Of a DNA stretch of 64,000 nt, positions 55,631 to 64,000 are shown piece after piece. Positions within the stretch are counted from its first letter, which is position 1. Each line of letters begins with the position of its first letter. The DNA comes from Flavobacterium sp. A45 (GTDB lineage Bacteria; Bacteroidota; Bacteroidia; Flavobacteriales; Flavobacteriaceae): contig NZ_MUNX01000151.1 of assembly GCF_002001005.1 (NCBI RefSeq), positions 1 to 64,000 of the forward strand, written 5' to 3'. A program made the position numbers and the translations under genes. The notes beneath the pieces were generated by a model. The model saw only the letters and a program-made list of their open reading frames with translations, did not search any database and had not been told where the DNA came from.

Positions 55631-57643
55631 TTACTCCGTAATGATTATTTCTTTTTTGCTTTCCGCGTACACTTCATTGATTACATCAAAGAAATATTGC
55701 AGACTGTTAGCGTGTTCTCCTTTGATACTATAAGAAGCATCCGAAACGATTGCGCCATTTTTGAATTTGGATTCCACCGTAATTTCGCCTGCGTTTTTCA
55801 ATACAATGTCATAATAATTGCTTTTGGCATCTTTGTCCAATTCCGTTTTGGAAGCAGTAATTATTTTTTGAATGTCAAACCAAGCTGCCGCATTGTTTTT
55901 AGAAATAGATTTTTTGAAATCAGCGTGCAATGGCATTGCGGTTTGCTGGATGAGGTTTTCTATGTTTATTTTTGAAGTCGTCAACATCACCACACCATTT
56001 TTCAAACCAAGATATAAGTTTTCAAAAAGATTATCCTTTTCAAAATGAATGGTGTAATAACCGTTAGTCAATTGATAATCGGTAGCTGTAAATTTACTTT
56101 TATTCAAAGGAAGTTGCAGTAATTTGTTTACGAATGATTCATTTCTGGTATTCATAAGAAAAGTAAAGTCAGGCTGTATTTCATCTTTGATGCCTTTGGT
56201 TTCTATTTGCTGATAATTTTCATCATAATCGATGTTCACGAAATCCCTCTGTACTTTTTTGAGATCATGAAGCACAAAAATTGCGTTGCCGGGAATTAGA
56301 TCAGCAATGGCTTTTTCGTCCAAAAATAGTGCAACAGCATCAATCAAAACATCAGCTTCGTTACCGCTTGCTTCTTTGGCGTAAGATTGGTAAACCGAAT
56401 TCAAAGTGTTTTTTAGAATCTTGTATTCGTAGTTCATAACCGCTTGCGTATCCATCGAAATGGAGTAATATCCCAAGACATTGTTACCTATGTAATTCAT
56501 TAGATTTTTATCAATTTTGGAATCACATATTTCTTGGTACGATTTTTTGGTCTCTTCGTTTTTGGGAGTGATTACTTGATTCAATCGAATTCTGTCTTTT
56601 TCAAAATAACCATTAATGTGGTAATTACTGTCCAAAAGACCATTTTTATATATCCCCGCCAAAGCTGAATTAATTCCCGATAAACTAGAGTACAATTGAT
56701 GTGTTAATGCATCCAAATCGGCAAAAATATAAAAGTCAGATTTAGAGTTGTTGTTTTTGAAAATAACAGAGCTACCGGCTATTTCTGTTTTGGAATCGAA
56801 AGCTTCCTTGAAAATCGATTCAACAACTGGTCTGATTTTCAGACTCTCTATGGAATCGGTTTTTCTTAATTCAAGTTCCAAAAGTTTTCGGTTAGTTTCT
56901 TCCAATTCAGCATTGGCTTTTTCTTGGGCAGCATAAATTTCATCTTCAGTTGGTTCCACAATTTTGGGTTCTTCTACTGTTTTTTTGGTTTTCTTTTCCT
57001 TTTTGCTTTTCCCTTTTGTTGCTTTTTCCTTTTTATCAGGGTCAGGAGTTGGCTTTATTTCTTCTGGCACATAGGCGGGAACATCGGTATCATAGGTAAC
57101 TGCTAGAGTATCTACCAAAACGCCAGTTGTGTCCATGCTCGCTAAATCACCGTATGGTTCTTCGGTGTAATTGTATTTATTGGGTTTGGAATAGGAAGCA
57201 TTCACCAAAACAGCAAATTTGTCATTCCAAGCCAAATGATGTGTTTTTGAAGTAGCAACGCTATTGTATGATCCTTGCTTTTTTACTTTAAGGCTGTCTC
57301 CGTATTTGGTTTGAACCATTTTTTCAAACAATGAAGCATTATTCAGTGGAATCAGCACTACATAATTCATCACTGTATCTTTGCTGATGTAATATTGATA
57401 GTGTTTGTTGGTAAGATCAATTCCGGTTTGACTGAAATCTTTGGGTAAAAATTTCAATTGTTTTTCCAATAATTCCTGCATCCAAGGATATTCCTGAATG
57501 GTTTTGATGGCTACTTTCTCGTTTAGGTTTTTGCCGTTAAAGCACAAGGCAAAAGGAGCGTTGTTTGGCACTTTGCTGGCTAAATCCTGAGAGTATATCG
57601 TTATTGAGAAGCAAATAGCTAGGAATAGTATAAGATTTTTCAT
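55631..57643 (-). CDS. Large exported protein, DUF4836-like, second gene of envelope operon
   Basis: A 670-residue protein with signal peptide (AICFSITIYSQ) and mature start LASKVPNNAPFALCFNGK, resembling DUF4836-type Bacteroidota proteins. A Lys/Glu-rich segment at about 200-265 (KKEKATKGKSKKEKKTKK, then a coiled coil) splits the protein into two globular parts. Function unknown. It begins 8 bp after the upstream lipoprotein gene. Confidence 0.65.
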   Translation of the reverse strand: MKNLILFLAICFSITIYSQDLASKVPNNAPFALCFNGKNLNEKVAIKTIQEYPWMQELLEKQLKFLPKDFSQTGIDLTNKHYQYYISKDTVMNYVVLIPLNNASLFEKMVQTKYGDSLKVKKQGSYNSVATSKTHHLAWNDKFAVLVNASYSKPNKYNYTEEPYGDLASMDTTGVLVDTLAVTYDTDVPAYVPEEIKPTPDPDKKEKATKGKSKKEKKTKKTVEEPKIVEPTEDEIYAAQEKANAELEETNRKLLELELRKTDSIESLKIRPVVESIFKEAFDSKTEIAGSSVIFKNNNSKSDFYIFADLDALTHQLYSSLSGINSALAGIYKNGLLDSNYHINGYFEKDRIRLNQVITPKNEETKKSYQEICDSKIDKNLMNYIGNNVLGYYSISMDTQAVMNYEYKILKNTLNSVYQSYAKEASGNEADVLIDAVALFLDEKAIADLIPGNAIFVLHDLKKVQRDFVNIDYDENYQQIETKGIKDEIQPDFTFLMNTRNESFVNKLLQLPLNKSKFTATDYQLTNGYYTIHFEKDNLFENLYLGLKNGVVMLTTSKINIENLIQQTAMPLHADFKKSISKNNAAAWFDIQKIITASKTELDKDAKSNYYDIVLKNAGEITVESKFKNGAIVSDASYSIKGEHANSLQYFFDVINEVYAESKKEIIITE

Positions 57644-57651
57644 GTCTATAT

Positions 57652-58311
57652 TTAATTTAGTATAATCGTATTTTCTATCTTTTCGTTTCCATTAATCACA
57701 TTCATTATGGAACCGTTTAGTTTAATGGCTTTACTGCTTTTGGAAGTGACTGCTTTTTTGTTGGTAAAGGATTTGATGGTCGAATCAAATTTGTAAACAG
57801 AAGTGTATTTTGCGTTTTGAAAAACTTCCTTGTCGGCCTTTTCCATTTTGTCGTATAGGGCTTTTATGGGTACTTTTTGGCTGCGTACAAACTTTTTTTC
57901 ATTGAAAGTAAAATAATCAGTAGCAATCGTTTGGCTTATTTTTTTGCTGTTTTTCAATTTTAAAAAAACGGTGTTGAGGTTGCTGATTTTTTGGAAATCC
58001 AAATCAATCGCAAAAATATAATTCGTTAAGTCGATATTGGTTTTTACGTTCGAAATTCCTGCGGTGTTTTGTGCCAATGCTTCTATTTTTGAAGCTTCAT
58101 TTTTAATTTCTTCTTTAGAAGGAATAGTATAGCCATTAATTTTCTGCATCTTCAAAACCGAATTGATTTTAGTTTTGCTTTGGCTAAAATTAATCACAAA
58201 ATTAAAATGCCCCGATCCATCGTCTTTCATTTTCACTTCTTCAATCACTTCAAAGCAGCTTTGAAATAAAAAAGTGAAGCACAATAAGGGAATAAAATAA
58301 ACTTTTTTCAT
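57652..58311 (-). CDS. Lipoprotein of unknown function, first gene of envelope operon
   Basis: A 219-residue lipoprotein (lipobox TFLFQSCFEV, Cys19). The mature start VIEEVKMKDDGSGHFNFVIN is a pattern often seen at the N-terminus of flavobacterial lipoproteins that have a DGSG turn. No domain name recognised. It leads a three-gene unit with gaps of 8 and 6 bp; a joint envelope function is likely. Confidence 0.72.
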   Translation of the reverse strand: MKKVYFIPLLCFTFLFQSCFEVIEEVKMKDDGSGHFNFVINFSQSKTKINSVLKMQKINGYTIPSKEEIKNEASKIEALAQNTAGISNVKTNIDLTNYIFAIDLDFQKISNLNTVFLKLKNSKKISQTIATDYFTFNEKKFVRSQKVPIKALYDKMEKADKEVFQNAKYTSVYKFDSTIKSFTNKKAVTSKSSKAIKLNGSIMNVINGNEKIENTIILN

Positions 58312-58418
58312 TTTAAATTTGTTACAAGGTTTTAAGGCTAATACTTGTAATCATTGGAACTGCAAAGGAAAGGATAAAATTTCTTTTTTGGATTTCTTTA
58401 ACACGTTTTTTATCCTAT

Positions 58419-59582
58419 TTATTTGATTTTAATCGATTTTGCCGGGGCCTTAAAAGTCAATTTTAGCCATAAAAAGCCAAATGTACCAGATAGAAAAGAG
58501 GCAATTAAAATGGCGATTTTTGAATAAGTAATGATCTCTTCTCCATCATTTTTAAAAGCCAAAAGGGTTATGAAAATAGACATCGTAAATCCTATTCCGC
58601 CGAGCATTCCTGCTCCTAAGATATTTTTCCATTTTAGATCTGTAGGCAATTTACTAATGCCTAAACTCACGGCAAGGAAAGAAAACAGTAAAATTCCTAG
58701 CGGTTTTCCAACTACAAGACCCAAAATAATTCCCATTGAATTTTCATGACTCAATCCTTCATGCCAATCTGGGTTAATTGAAATACAGGTATTGGCAATA
58801 GCAAATAGAGGAAGGATAATAAAAGCTACAGGTTCATGCAAAAAATGTTGCAGTTTATAGGAAGCAGTGTTTTTTCCTCCATTCCCAAACGGAATCACAA
58901 AGCCAAGTAATACCCCTGTAATAGTCGCATGTACACCAGAGTTCAGCATAAAATACCACATAAAAAAACCTCCGATTAAGTATGGAGCCAGATGATGTAC
59001 TTTACGTCTGTTCAATATAAATAAGAAACCTAAGATGATTAAAGCATAGAGCAAGTTGTCAAATGCAATTGTTTGAGTATAAAATATTGCAATGACTAGG
59101 ATTGCGCCTAAATCATCAATCACAGCAAGAGCAGTCAGGAATATTTTTAATGAGGCAGGAACTCTATTGCCTAATAAAGATAAAACACCAATGGCAAAAG
59201 CAATATCGGTAGCCATTGGAATTCCGGCTCCGTTTTGTGTTAGCGTTCCGTAATTCAATGCCAGAAAAATTCCGGCAGGAACAATCATCCCGCCCAAGGC
59301 CCCAAAAATAGGAAGAATGGCGTTTTTGATATTGGCCAATTCACCATGATACATTTCGCGTTCCAACTCTAAGCCAATCAATAAAAAGAAAATAGTCATT
59401 AATCCGTCATTAATCCAATGGGTAATGGAATGATGCCCGATTTCGGTGTTCCAAAAAGCGATATATTCGTTTTGTATTAATGAATTGGCCAGTAATAAAG
59501 ACACAACAGTTACAAAAAGGAGCAATAGACCACCCGCTTTTTCGCTTTGAAAAAATGCAGTAAATGTTTTGGTTAATCTCAT
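58419..59582 (-). CDS. nhaA: Na+/H+ antiporter NhaA
   Basis: A 387-residue inner-membrane antiporter with about 12 transmembrane helices that exchanges Na+ for H+ in pH and salt homeostasis. The catalytic aspartates are in the conserved AVIDDLGAILVIA segment; MATDIAFAIGVLSLLG and LIGLELEREMYHGEL are also family-typical. The length matches the family. Transcribed on its own. Confidence 0.96.
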   Translation of the reverse strand: MRLTKTFTAFFQSEKAGGLLLLFVTVVSLLLANSLIQNEYIAFWNTEIGHHSITHWINDGLMTIFFLLIGLELEREMYHGELANIKNAILPIFGALGGMIVPAGIFLALNYGTLTQNGAGIPMATDIAFAIGVLSLLGNRVPASLKIFLTALAVIDDLGAILVIAIFYTQTIAFDNLLYALIILGFLFILNRRKVHHLAPYLIGGFFMWYFMLNSGVHATITGVLLGFVIPFGNGGKNTASYKLQHFLHEPVAFIILPLFAIANTCISINPDWHEGLSHENSMGIILGLVVGKPLGILLFSFLAVSLGISKLPTDLKWKNILGAGMLGGIGFTMSIFITLLAFKNDGEEIITYSKIAILIASFLSGTFGFLWLKLTFKAPAKSIKIK

Positions 59583-59703
59583 GTGTAATTGGCTTTAAAA
59601 GGAAATGGCTAATTTAAGCATTGTAGGTTAATTATTCTGGGTTTAAAGGATAAACCGTGATTTTTTAGCTAATTTTGAGACTCTAATTTAGTAATCTTTT
59701 TAT

Positions 59704-60654
59704 ATGGACATCAAAATCCTTCATATTGACAGCAATAATCCCATCCTTTGGGAACAATTGGAGCAGGCTGGTTTTATCAATCATGCTGATTTTACTTCTT
59801 CCAAACAAGAAATCGAAGCCAAAATTCAAGACTACCAAGGAATTGTTATTCGAAGTCGTTTCAAAATTGACAAACAGTTTCTGGACAAAGCGACCAATTT
59901 GCAATTCATCGCTCGAGTAGGAGCTGGACTGGAAAGCATTGATTGCGATTATGCAACATCTAAGAATATTGCATTGATAGCAGCTCCTGAAGGGAATTGT
60001 AATGCGGTTGCCGAGCATACTTTGGGAATGATTTTGTCCTTGTTTAATAAATTAAACATAGCCGATAGTGAAATTCGTTCCGGTGAATGGAACAGAGAGA
60101 AAAATCGTGGTTACGAACTCGACGGCAAAACGGTTGGAATTATAGGATATGGAAACATGGGAAAAGCTTTTGCGAAAAAACTTCGTGGTTTTGATGTAGA
60201 AGTATTGTGTTACGATATCAAGGAAAATGTGGGTGATGCCAATGCCAGACAAGTTTCACTACAGGAATTACAGCAAAAAACTGATGTGTTGAGTTTGCAC
60301 ATTCCGTGGACGCCTGAAACTGACAAAATGGTGAATTTAGATTTTATTAATGCTTTTGCAAAAGACATTTGGATTATCAATACCTCCAGAGGGAAGAATA
60401 TCATAACAGCCGATTTGGTTACCGCCATGCAATCTGGAAAAGTTCTTGGGGCGGGATTGGATGTTTTGGAATACGAGAAACTATCTTTTGAAAACCTATT
60501 CCAGAATAAAAATACACCAGAAGCTTTTCAGTATTTATTAGATGGCCGAAAAGTGATTTTAACACCACACATTGCTGGTTGGACCTATGAAAGCCACGAA
60601 CGGTTGGCACAAGTGATAGTAGACAAAATTAAGGCTTTGTACGGAAAAAAATAA
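59704..60654 (+). CDS. D-isomer-specific 2-hydroxyacid dehydrogenase (SerA-like)
   Basis: A 316-residue cytosolic NAD-dependent dehydrogenase. The nucleotide-binding motif is VGIIGYGNMGKAFA (Gly149-Gly154 region), the catalytic Arg/Glu region follows INTSRGKNI and GAGLDVLEYE, and the active His289 lies in ILTPHIAGWTYES. It lacks the ACT domain of long SerA, so it could be a short phosphoglycerate dehydrogenase or another 2-hydroxyacid enzyme. The promoter region shared with divergent nhaA is 121 bp. Confidence 0.9.
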   Translation: MDIKILHIDSNNPILWEQLEQAGFINHADFTSSKQEIEAKIQDYQGIVIRSRFKIDKQFLDKATNLQFIARVGAGLESIDCDYATSKNIALIAAPEGNCNAVAEHTLGMILSLFNKLNIADSEIRSGEWNREKNRGYELDGKTVGIIGYGNMGKAFAKKLRGFDVEVLCYDIKENVGDANARQVSLQELQQKTDVLSLHIPWTPETDKMVNLDFINAFAKDIWIINTSRGKNIITADLVTAMQSGKVLGAGLDVLEYEKLSFENLFQNKNTPEAFQYLLDGRKVILTPHIAGWTYESHERLAQVIVDKIKALYGKK

Positions 60655-60747
60655 ACATGTAAGATTTTTAATGGTCTAAAAAATAAGATTTTGTGATATT
60701 TTTTTATAAATTAGACGACTATTAATTAATAAATTTAATTTTCAATT

Positions 60748-61026
60748 ATGGAGAATTCAAAACGAGAAGATTGGAATAACCCACACCCAATTCGTCAAGA
60801 AAACAAAAAAATTTTAGCAGGGATTTTAGCGTTGATTTTCCCATACTTTGGGATTCATAAATTTATCCTGGGATATACGCAAGAAGGTATAATTCAGATT
60901 ATAATAAGTGTTGTAACTTGTGGAGTAGGTAGTATAATAGGTTTTGTAGAGGGAATTATCTATTTGACTAAATCTGATGAAGAATTTTATCAAACCTATC
61001 AGGTCGGAAAGAAAGGTTGGTTTTAA
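60748..61026 (+). CDS. TM2 domain-containing protein
   Basis: A 92-residue membrane protein with the TM2 signature: two helices (KILAGILALIFPYFGIHKF and GIIQIIISVVTCGVGSIIGF) joined by a short turn with FILGY. An N-terminal polar region is cytosolic. Function unknown; TM2 proteins often stand beside DUF2752 proteins in Bacteroidota, as here. Confidence 0.9.
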   Translation: MENSKREDWNNPHPIRQENKKILAGILALIFPYFGIHKFILGYTQEGIIQIIISVVTCGVGSIIGFVEGIIYLTKSDEEFYQTYQVGKKGWF

Positions 61027-61046
61027 AAAAAAATAAAGTAAATATG

Positions 61047-61082
61047 AATCCCGTCTCGTCAAAAGAAGAGACGGGATTTTTT
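61047..61082 (+). terminator. Rho-independent terminator after the TM2 gene
   Basis: AATCCCGTCTC and GAGACGGGATT perfect 11-bp arms followed by a T tract. A related stem with ATCCCGT wording terminates the M48 gene at 63218. Confidence 0.88.
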
Positions 61083-61164
61083 ATGCCTTATTTAATTTGT
61101 TAATGCAAAATAAATTATTTTAATAATAAGACATTTCTGTTAATATTTATATATTAGCAAAATT

Positions 61165-61563
61165 ATGGAGTATCCGAAAATCCAAAAAAAGAGTAGGGAA
61201 TTAACCAAAAACCAAATTATTAGAATGGATTTACAAAAAGTTGACATGTTCATGATGTTGAACGCAAAGTATTTTGAAGGGCATCATTTGCCTCAAATTA
61301 GAGAAAAACTAGTTGAATTAGATGAGACAAAATGGCCTTTAGTCCTAAATATGCAATTTAAGAGTGCTGATACTCTAATGATTATTTCATTGTCAGCAGG
61401 TCAATTAGGAATTGATCGATTTATGCTTGGAGATACCGGGATGGGAGTTTTGAAACTATTGACTTGCGGAGGATTTGGTATCTGGACAATTGTAGATTGG
61501 TTTTCAATAATGAGTTTTACTCGCGAAAAAAACCTAGAAACTTTTTTGAATTCATTTTACTAA
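61165..61563 (+). CDS. TM2-like membrane protein
   Basis: A 132-residue protein with a polar N-terminal 75 residues and a C-terminal pair of membrane helices (LMIISLSAGQLGIDRFMLGD and VLKLLTCGGFGIWTIVDWF), a TM2-type arrangement with the G-x-DRFMLGD turn. It is the first of four closely packed genes; the next starts 3 bp after its stop. Confidence 0.8.
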   Translation: MEYPKIQKKSRELTKNQIIRMDLQKVDMFMMLNAKYFEGHHLPQIREKLVELDETKWPLVLNMQFKSADTLMIISLSAGQLGIDRFMLGDTGMGVLKLLTCGGFGIWTIVDWFSIMSFTREKNLETFLNSFY

Positions 61564-61566
61564 ACA

Positions 61567-61971
61567 ATGTCTAAAAAAAAGATATATTCGATTGTTCTGA
61601 TGGCCTGTTTATCAGGCTTTATTTATCTTTTTTTCAATTCATTTTATAGCAAACAAATTCATTTTAGCTTGTGTATTTTTAAGAATGTAACAGGGATTCC
61701 TTGTCCTTCTTGTGGTACCACCCGAGCAATTCAATTAATTCTTAAGGGGAGCATTACAGAATCATTATATATGAATCCATTTGGAATCATTGTTGTTTTA
61801 TTAATGATTATTGCTCCTTTATGGATTCTGTATGATGTAATTGATAAAAAGAATTCATTTTTATTTTTTTATAAAAAGGCTGAAGAAATAATAAGAATAA
61901 AATGGATATCAATAGTATTAATCGGTCTGGTTCTTTTGAATTGGATTTGGAATATTTATAAAAAATTATGA
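61567..61971 (+). CDS. DUF2752 domain-containing membrane protein
   Basis: A 134-residue membrane protein with the DUF2752 hallmark IPCPSCGTTRA (two Cys in a CxxC) followed by a long amphipathic stretch and two more membrane helices. The family is of unknown function, found with TM2 proteins. Its stop overlaps the next start as ATGA. Confidence 0.9.
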   Translation: MSKKKIYSIVLMACLSGFIYLFFNSFYSKQIHFSLCIFKNVTGIPCPSCGTTRAIQLILKGSITESLYMNPFGIIVVLLMIIAPLWILYDVIDKKNSFLFFYKKAEEIIRIKWISIVLIGLVLLNWIWNIYKKL

Positions 61972-62417
61972 TTCACAAAACACTTTTTGCCTACAAGCCT
62001 AGCGAGCATGAAAAGGAGAGAGCGTCTAATAGTTATTTGATGTCTTTAGTAGCCTTGGTCGCAGGTTTACCGTTGCCTATAATGAATTTGCTGGCATCCG
62101 TTTTCTTTTATTTGGGAAACAGAAAAAGTACCGCTTTTGTAAAATGGCATTGTACACAAGCTTTACTGGCTCAATTGGGCTTGTTTTTCTTTAATACAGT
62201 TGGATTTTGGTGGACTATTTCCGTTGTTTTTGATGGTGGAGAAGTGACGAACCATTATATCGCTTACATGATTACCATTGTTGGGTTTAATTTACTTGAA
62301 TTTATTTTCACGCTTTATTTGGCTACCCAAACCAGAAAAGGAAATCATATCGAAATGTATTTCTTTTCGGATATTACTAATTTAATCTGCAAGACCAATC
62401 ATGAAAACACTATTTAG
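61968..62417 (+). CDS. DUF4870-like small membrane protein
   Basis: A 149-residue protein with about three membrane helices (SLVALVAGLPLPIMNLLASV, a central LLAQLGLFFFNTVGFWW and a third near 95-115). The wording FVKWHCTQALLAQL resembles the helix-loop of DUF4870/Tic20-like small membrane proteins. The coding end overlaps the next start by 17 bp, so translation is coupled. Confidence 0.65.
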   Translation: MIHKTLFAYKPSEHEKERASNSYLMSLVALVAGLPLPIMNLLASVFFYLGNRKSTAFVKWHCTQALLAQLGLFFFNTVGFWWTISVVFDGGEVTNHYIAYMITIVGFNLLEFIFTLYLATQTRKGNHIEMYFFSDITNLICKTNHENTI

Positions 62418-63201
62418 AGGATTGTCAATAGTAGTAGTCTTTTTTGGGATTTGGTTTTTGCTGTCCCAAGTTGATTTCATTACTTTTTTTAAAATAGATA
62501 AAGCAAAAAGCGCAACCGAAAAAGGAATGGGCGATATGATTTGGGATCAAATAAAAACGACGGAAGATATAATCGTAAATGATTCGATTACCAAATCGTT
62601 AGACAAATTATTAAAACCATTGTGTGAAGAAAACGGAATCGAGCGTGATAGTTTAAAAGTACATGTAATTAAGAAAGATGAGGTTAATGCCTTTGCATTG
62701 CCGGACGGTCATTTGGTGGTGTATTCCGGATTAATTGAGGCGTCAAAGAATGAACAGGCGTTGATAGGTGTTTTGGGACACGAAATTGCTCATATAGAGA
62801 ACAATCACGTGATGAAAAAATTATCTAAAGAAATTGGTTTTTCTGTTCTTATGTCGATAACTACGGGGAATAACAATAGTGGAGTAATTCGGGAAGTTAT
62901 GCATACATTATCATCATCGGCTTATGACCGATCTCTTGAGAAAGAAGCGGATATTGCCAGTGTTGAATATATGCTGAAAGCCAAAGTCGATCCAGCACCA
63001 TTTGCCGATTTTCTATATGATATGTCTTTTGATAATAAACTGGAAAGTGCTTTGTCTTGGGTAAATTCACATCCAGAATCTGAGGAAAGAGCTAAATATG
63101 TTTTAGAATACATAAAAGGTAAAAAAATCAATAAGAAAACAGTATTGTCTCAAACAGAATGGGAACATTTTCAAGGAGCAGTCAAGAATTATGAAAATTA
63201 A
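62401..63201 (+). CDS. M48 family metallopeptidase
   Basis: A 266-residue membrane-anchored zinc peptidase with one N-terminal transmembrane segment (LSIVVVFFGIWFLLSQV) and the M48 core: HEIAH at 127-131 (GHEIAHIENNH) and the third ligand Glu182 in SLEKEADIAS. Related to BepA/HtpX-type proteins that handle envelope protein quality control. It is the last gene of the membrane-protein chain starting at 61165 and is followed by a strong terminator. Confidence 0.93.
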   Translation: MKTLFRGLSIVVVFFGIWFLLSQVDFITFFKIDKAKSATEKGMGDMIWDQIKTTEDIIVNDSITKSLDKLLKPLCEENGIERDSLKVHVIKKDEVNAFALPDGHLVVYSGLIEASKNEQALIGVLGHEIAHIENNHVMKKLSKEIGFSVLMSITTGNNNSGVIREVMHTLSSSAYDRSLEKEADIASVEYMLKAKVDPAPFADFLYDMSFDNKLESALSWVNSHPESEERAKYVLEYIKGKKINKKTVLSQTEWEHFQGAVKNYEN

Positions 63202-63217
63202 AATTTTTCAAAGCATA

Positions 63218-63260
63218 AAAAATCCCGTTTCGTCTATTTTTAGGACAAAACGGGATTTTT
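63218..63260. terminator. Bidirectional terminator after the M48 gene
   Basis: AAAAATCCCGTTTCGTC and GACAAAACGGGATTTTT pair with one mismatch; A and T tracts on both sides serve the converging M48 and GNAT genes. Confidence 0.87.
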
Positions 63261-63286
63261 ATAATCTTAAAACTGGAATCTAAAAT

Positions 63287-64000
63287 CTACTCTTCTTTAT
63301 CATTCAGCTTTCGTTCCAATTCAGCTTGAAATTCTTCCATTACTGGTTTCATTGTGCTTTCAGGAATATCGGCAATTCGAATGTACATTAATCCATCGAT
63401 AGCGTTATTGAATAAAGGATCAACATTAAAAGCGACCAGTTTTGCGTTTTGTTTGATGTATTTTTTAATCAATACAGGGAGTCTCAAAATCCCTGGTTCC
63501 AACTCGTCAATCAATTTATCAAATTTATTCAAATCGGCTTCAGCTTCATCAAAAATAAAGTCTTTGTCTGCATCTTTTAGTTTGACCTTGAATTCTTTCT
63601 TTGGGTGAACGTATTGTGCAATGTAAGGATCATAATAGTGTGATTTCATAAACTCAATCATCAATGATTTCGAAAAATCCGAAAATTGATTACTGATACT
63701 TACGCCTCCCAATAAATATTTATGTTCTGGATAATGTAAAGTTGTGTGTATAATTCCTCTCCATAATAAGAATAACGGCATTGGTTTTTGCTGATATTCT
63801 TTAATGATAAAAGCCCTGCCCATATCGATAGACTTGCTCATCATGTCATGAAGTTCAGGCTCAAAACGGAACAGTCCGTTGAGATAAAAACCTTCAATGC
63901 CATATTTAGGAAAAATCTGCGATCCAAGTCCCATGCGGTAAGCCCCGGCAATTTGCTTGGTATCATCATCCCACAAAAAGAGGTGGCGGTAATATTTATC
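63287..64000 (-). CDS. GNAT/OlsB-like acyltransferase, cut by window edge
   Basis: The C-terminal part of a larger protein whose frame stays open to the window edge. The visible 237 residues have the hemolysin/OlsB-type GNAT pattern: AGAYRMGLGSQIFPKYGIEG, an SKSIDMGRAFIIKEYQ strand and LLWRGIIHTTLHYPEHKYLLG. In flavobacteria such domains are usually fused to an N-terminal PlsC-like acyltransferase in a ~600-residue protein, giving ornithine- or aminolipid-like acylation; that half lies outside the window. The TTG at 63976 is not a real start. Confidence 0.8.
   Translation of the reverse strand, partial: DKYYRHLFLWDDDTKQIAGAYRMGLGSQIFPKYGIEGFYLNGLFRFEPELHDMMSKSIDMGRAFIIKEYQQKPMPLFLLWRGIIHTTLHYPEHKYLLGGVSISNQFSDFSKSLMIEFMKSHYYDPYIAQYVHPKKEFKVKLKDADKDFIFDEAEADLNKFDKLIDELEPGILRLPVLIKKYIKQNAKLVAFNVDPLFNNAIDGLMYIRIADIPESTMKPVMEEFQAELERKLNDKEE

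Noticed and set aside
61165..63201. Membrane gene chain as a phage holin/lysis cassette
   Set aside because: The families TM2, DUF2752 and M48 are normal chromosomal membrane proteins and no phage genes are present.

Overview
The window looks like a chromosomal segment of a low-GC gliding or environmental Flavobacterium (Bacteroidota). The evidence is a SprB-type giant gliding adhesin with its SprF partner, type IX secretion (T9SS) C-terminal sorting domains on three proteins, several Bacteroidota-type promoters (TAnnTTTG at -7), many lipoproteins with flavobacterial signal peptides, and family-typical proteins (DUF4837, DUF4349, DUF1501/DUF1800, soluble acyl-ACP desaturase). No tRNA, rRNA, CRISPR array, transposase or phage gene was recognised.

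Layout. 1-19 kb: a 5981-residue SprB-like surface adhesin, immediately followed by a PorP/SprF outer-membrane partner. The adhesin carries a higher-order repeat of about 1.8 kb visible as at least seven copies. 19-31 kb: housekeeping genes, namely phosphoglycerate kinase, an MltD-like LysM transglycosylase with a DUF4837 lipoprotein, an ElaA acetyltransferase, a convergent rnpA - DUF4349 - S41 protease group, a plsC - acyl-ACP desaturase lipid operon, an HD hydrolase and a LOG-family nucleotide hydrolase. 31.8-34.7 kb: two poorly described genes, a putative NlpC/P60- or CHAP-like cysteine hydrolase and a putative glutamate-cysteine-ligase-fold enzyme, separated by a 525-bp spacer with its own promoter. 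This is the least explained part of the window.

34.7-47.4 kb: an exported protein of unknown function, a CAT-like acyltransferase, an OmpA-family protein, a HAD phosphatase, methionyl-tRNA synthetase, small lipoproteins, a DUF1080 protein, a DMP19-like protein, a T9SS-exported M1 aminopeptidase and a small beta-barrel protein. 47.6-53.1 kb: a DUF1501/DUF1800 pair (the DUF1501 protein has both a twin-arginine leader and a T9SS tail) and two paralogous lipoproteins. 53.6-59.6 kb: a Crp/Fnr regulator, a three-gene envelope operon of unknown function, and NhaA. 59.7-64 kb: a D-2-hydroxyacid dehydrogenase, a chain of small membrane proteins (TM2, DUF2752, DUF4870-like) ending in an M48 metallopeptidase, and a GNAT acyltransferase cut by the window edge.

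The dominant theme is cell-envelope biology: secretion and display of surface proteins through T9SS, peptidoglycan remodelling (LysM transglycosylase, possible cysteine hydrolase), lipid synthesis (PlsC, desaturase, GNAT acyltransferase) and periplasmic proteolysis (S41, M48, M1). All calls come from reading the sequence; no database search or structure prediction was run.
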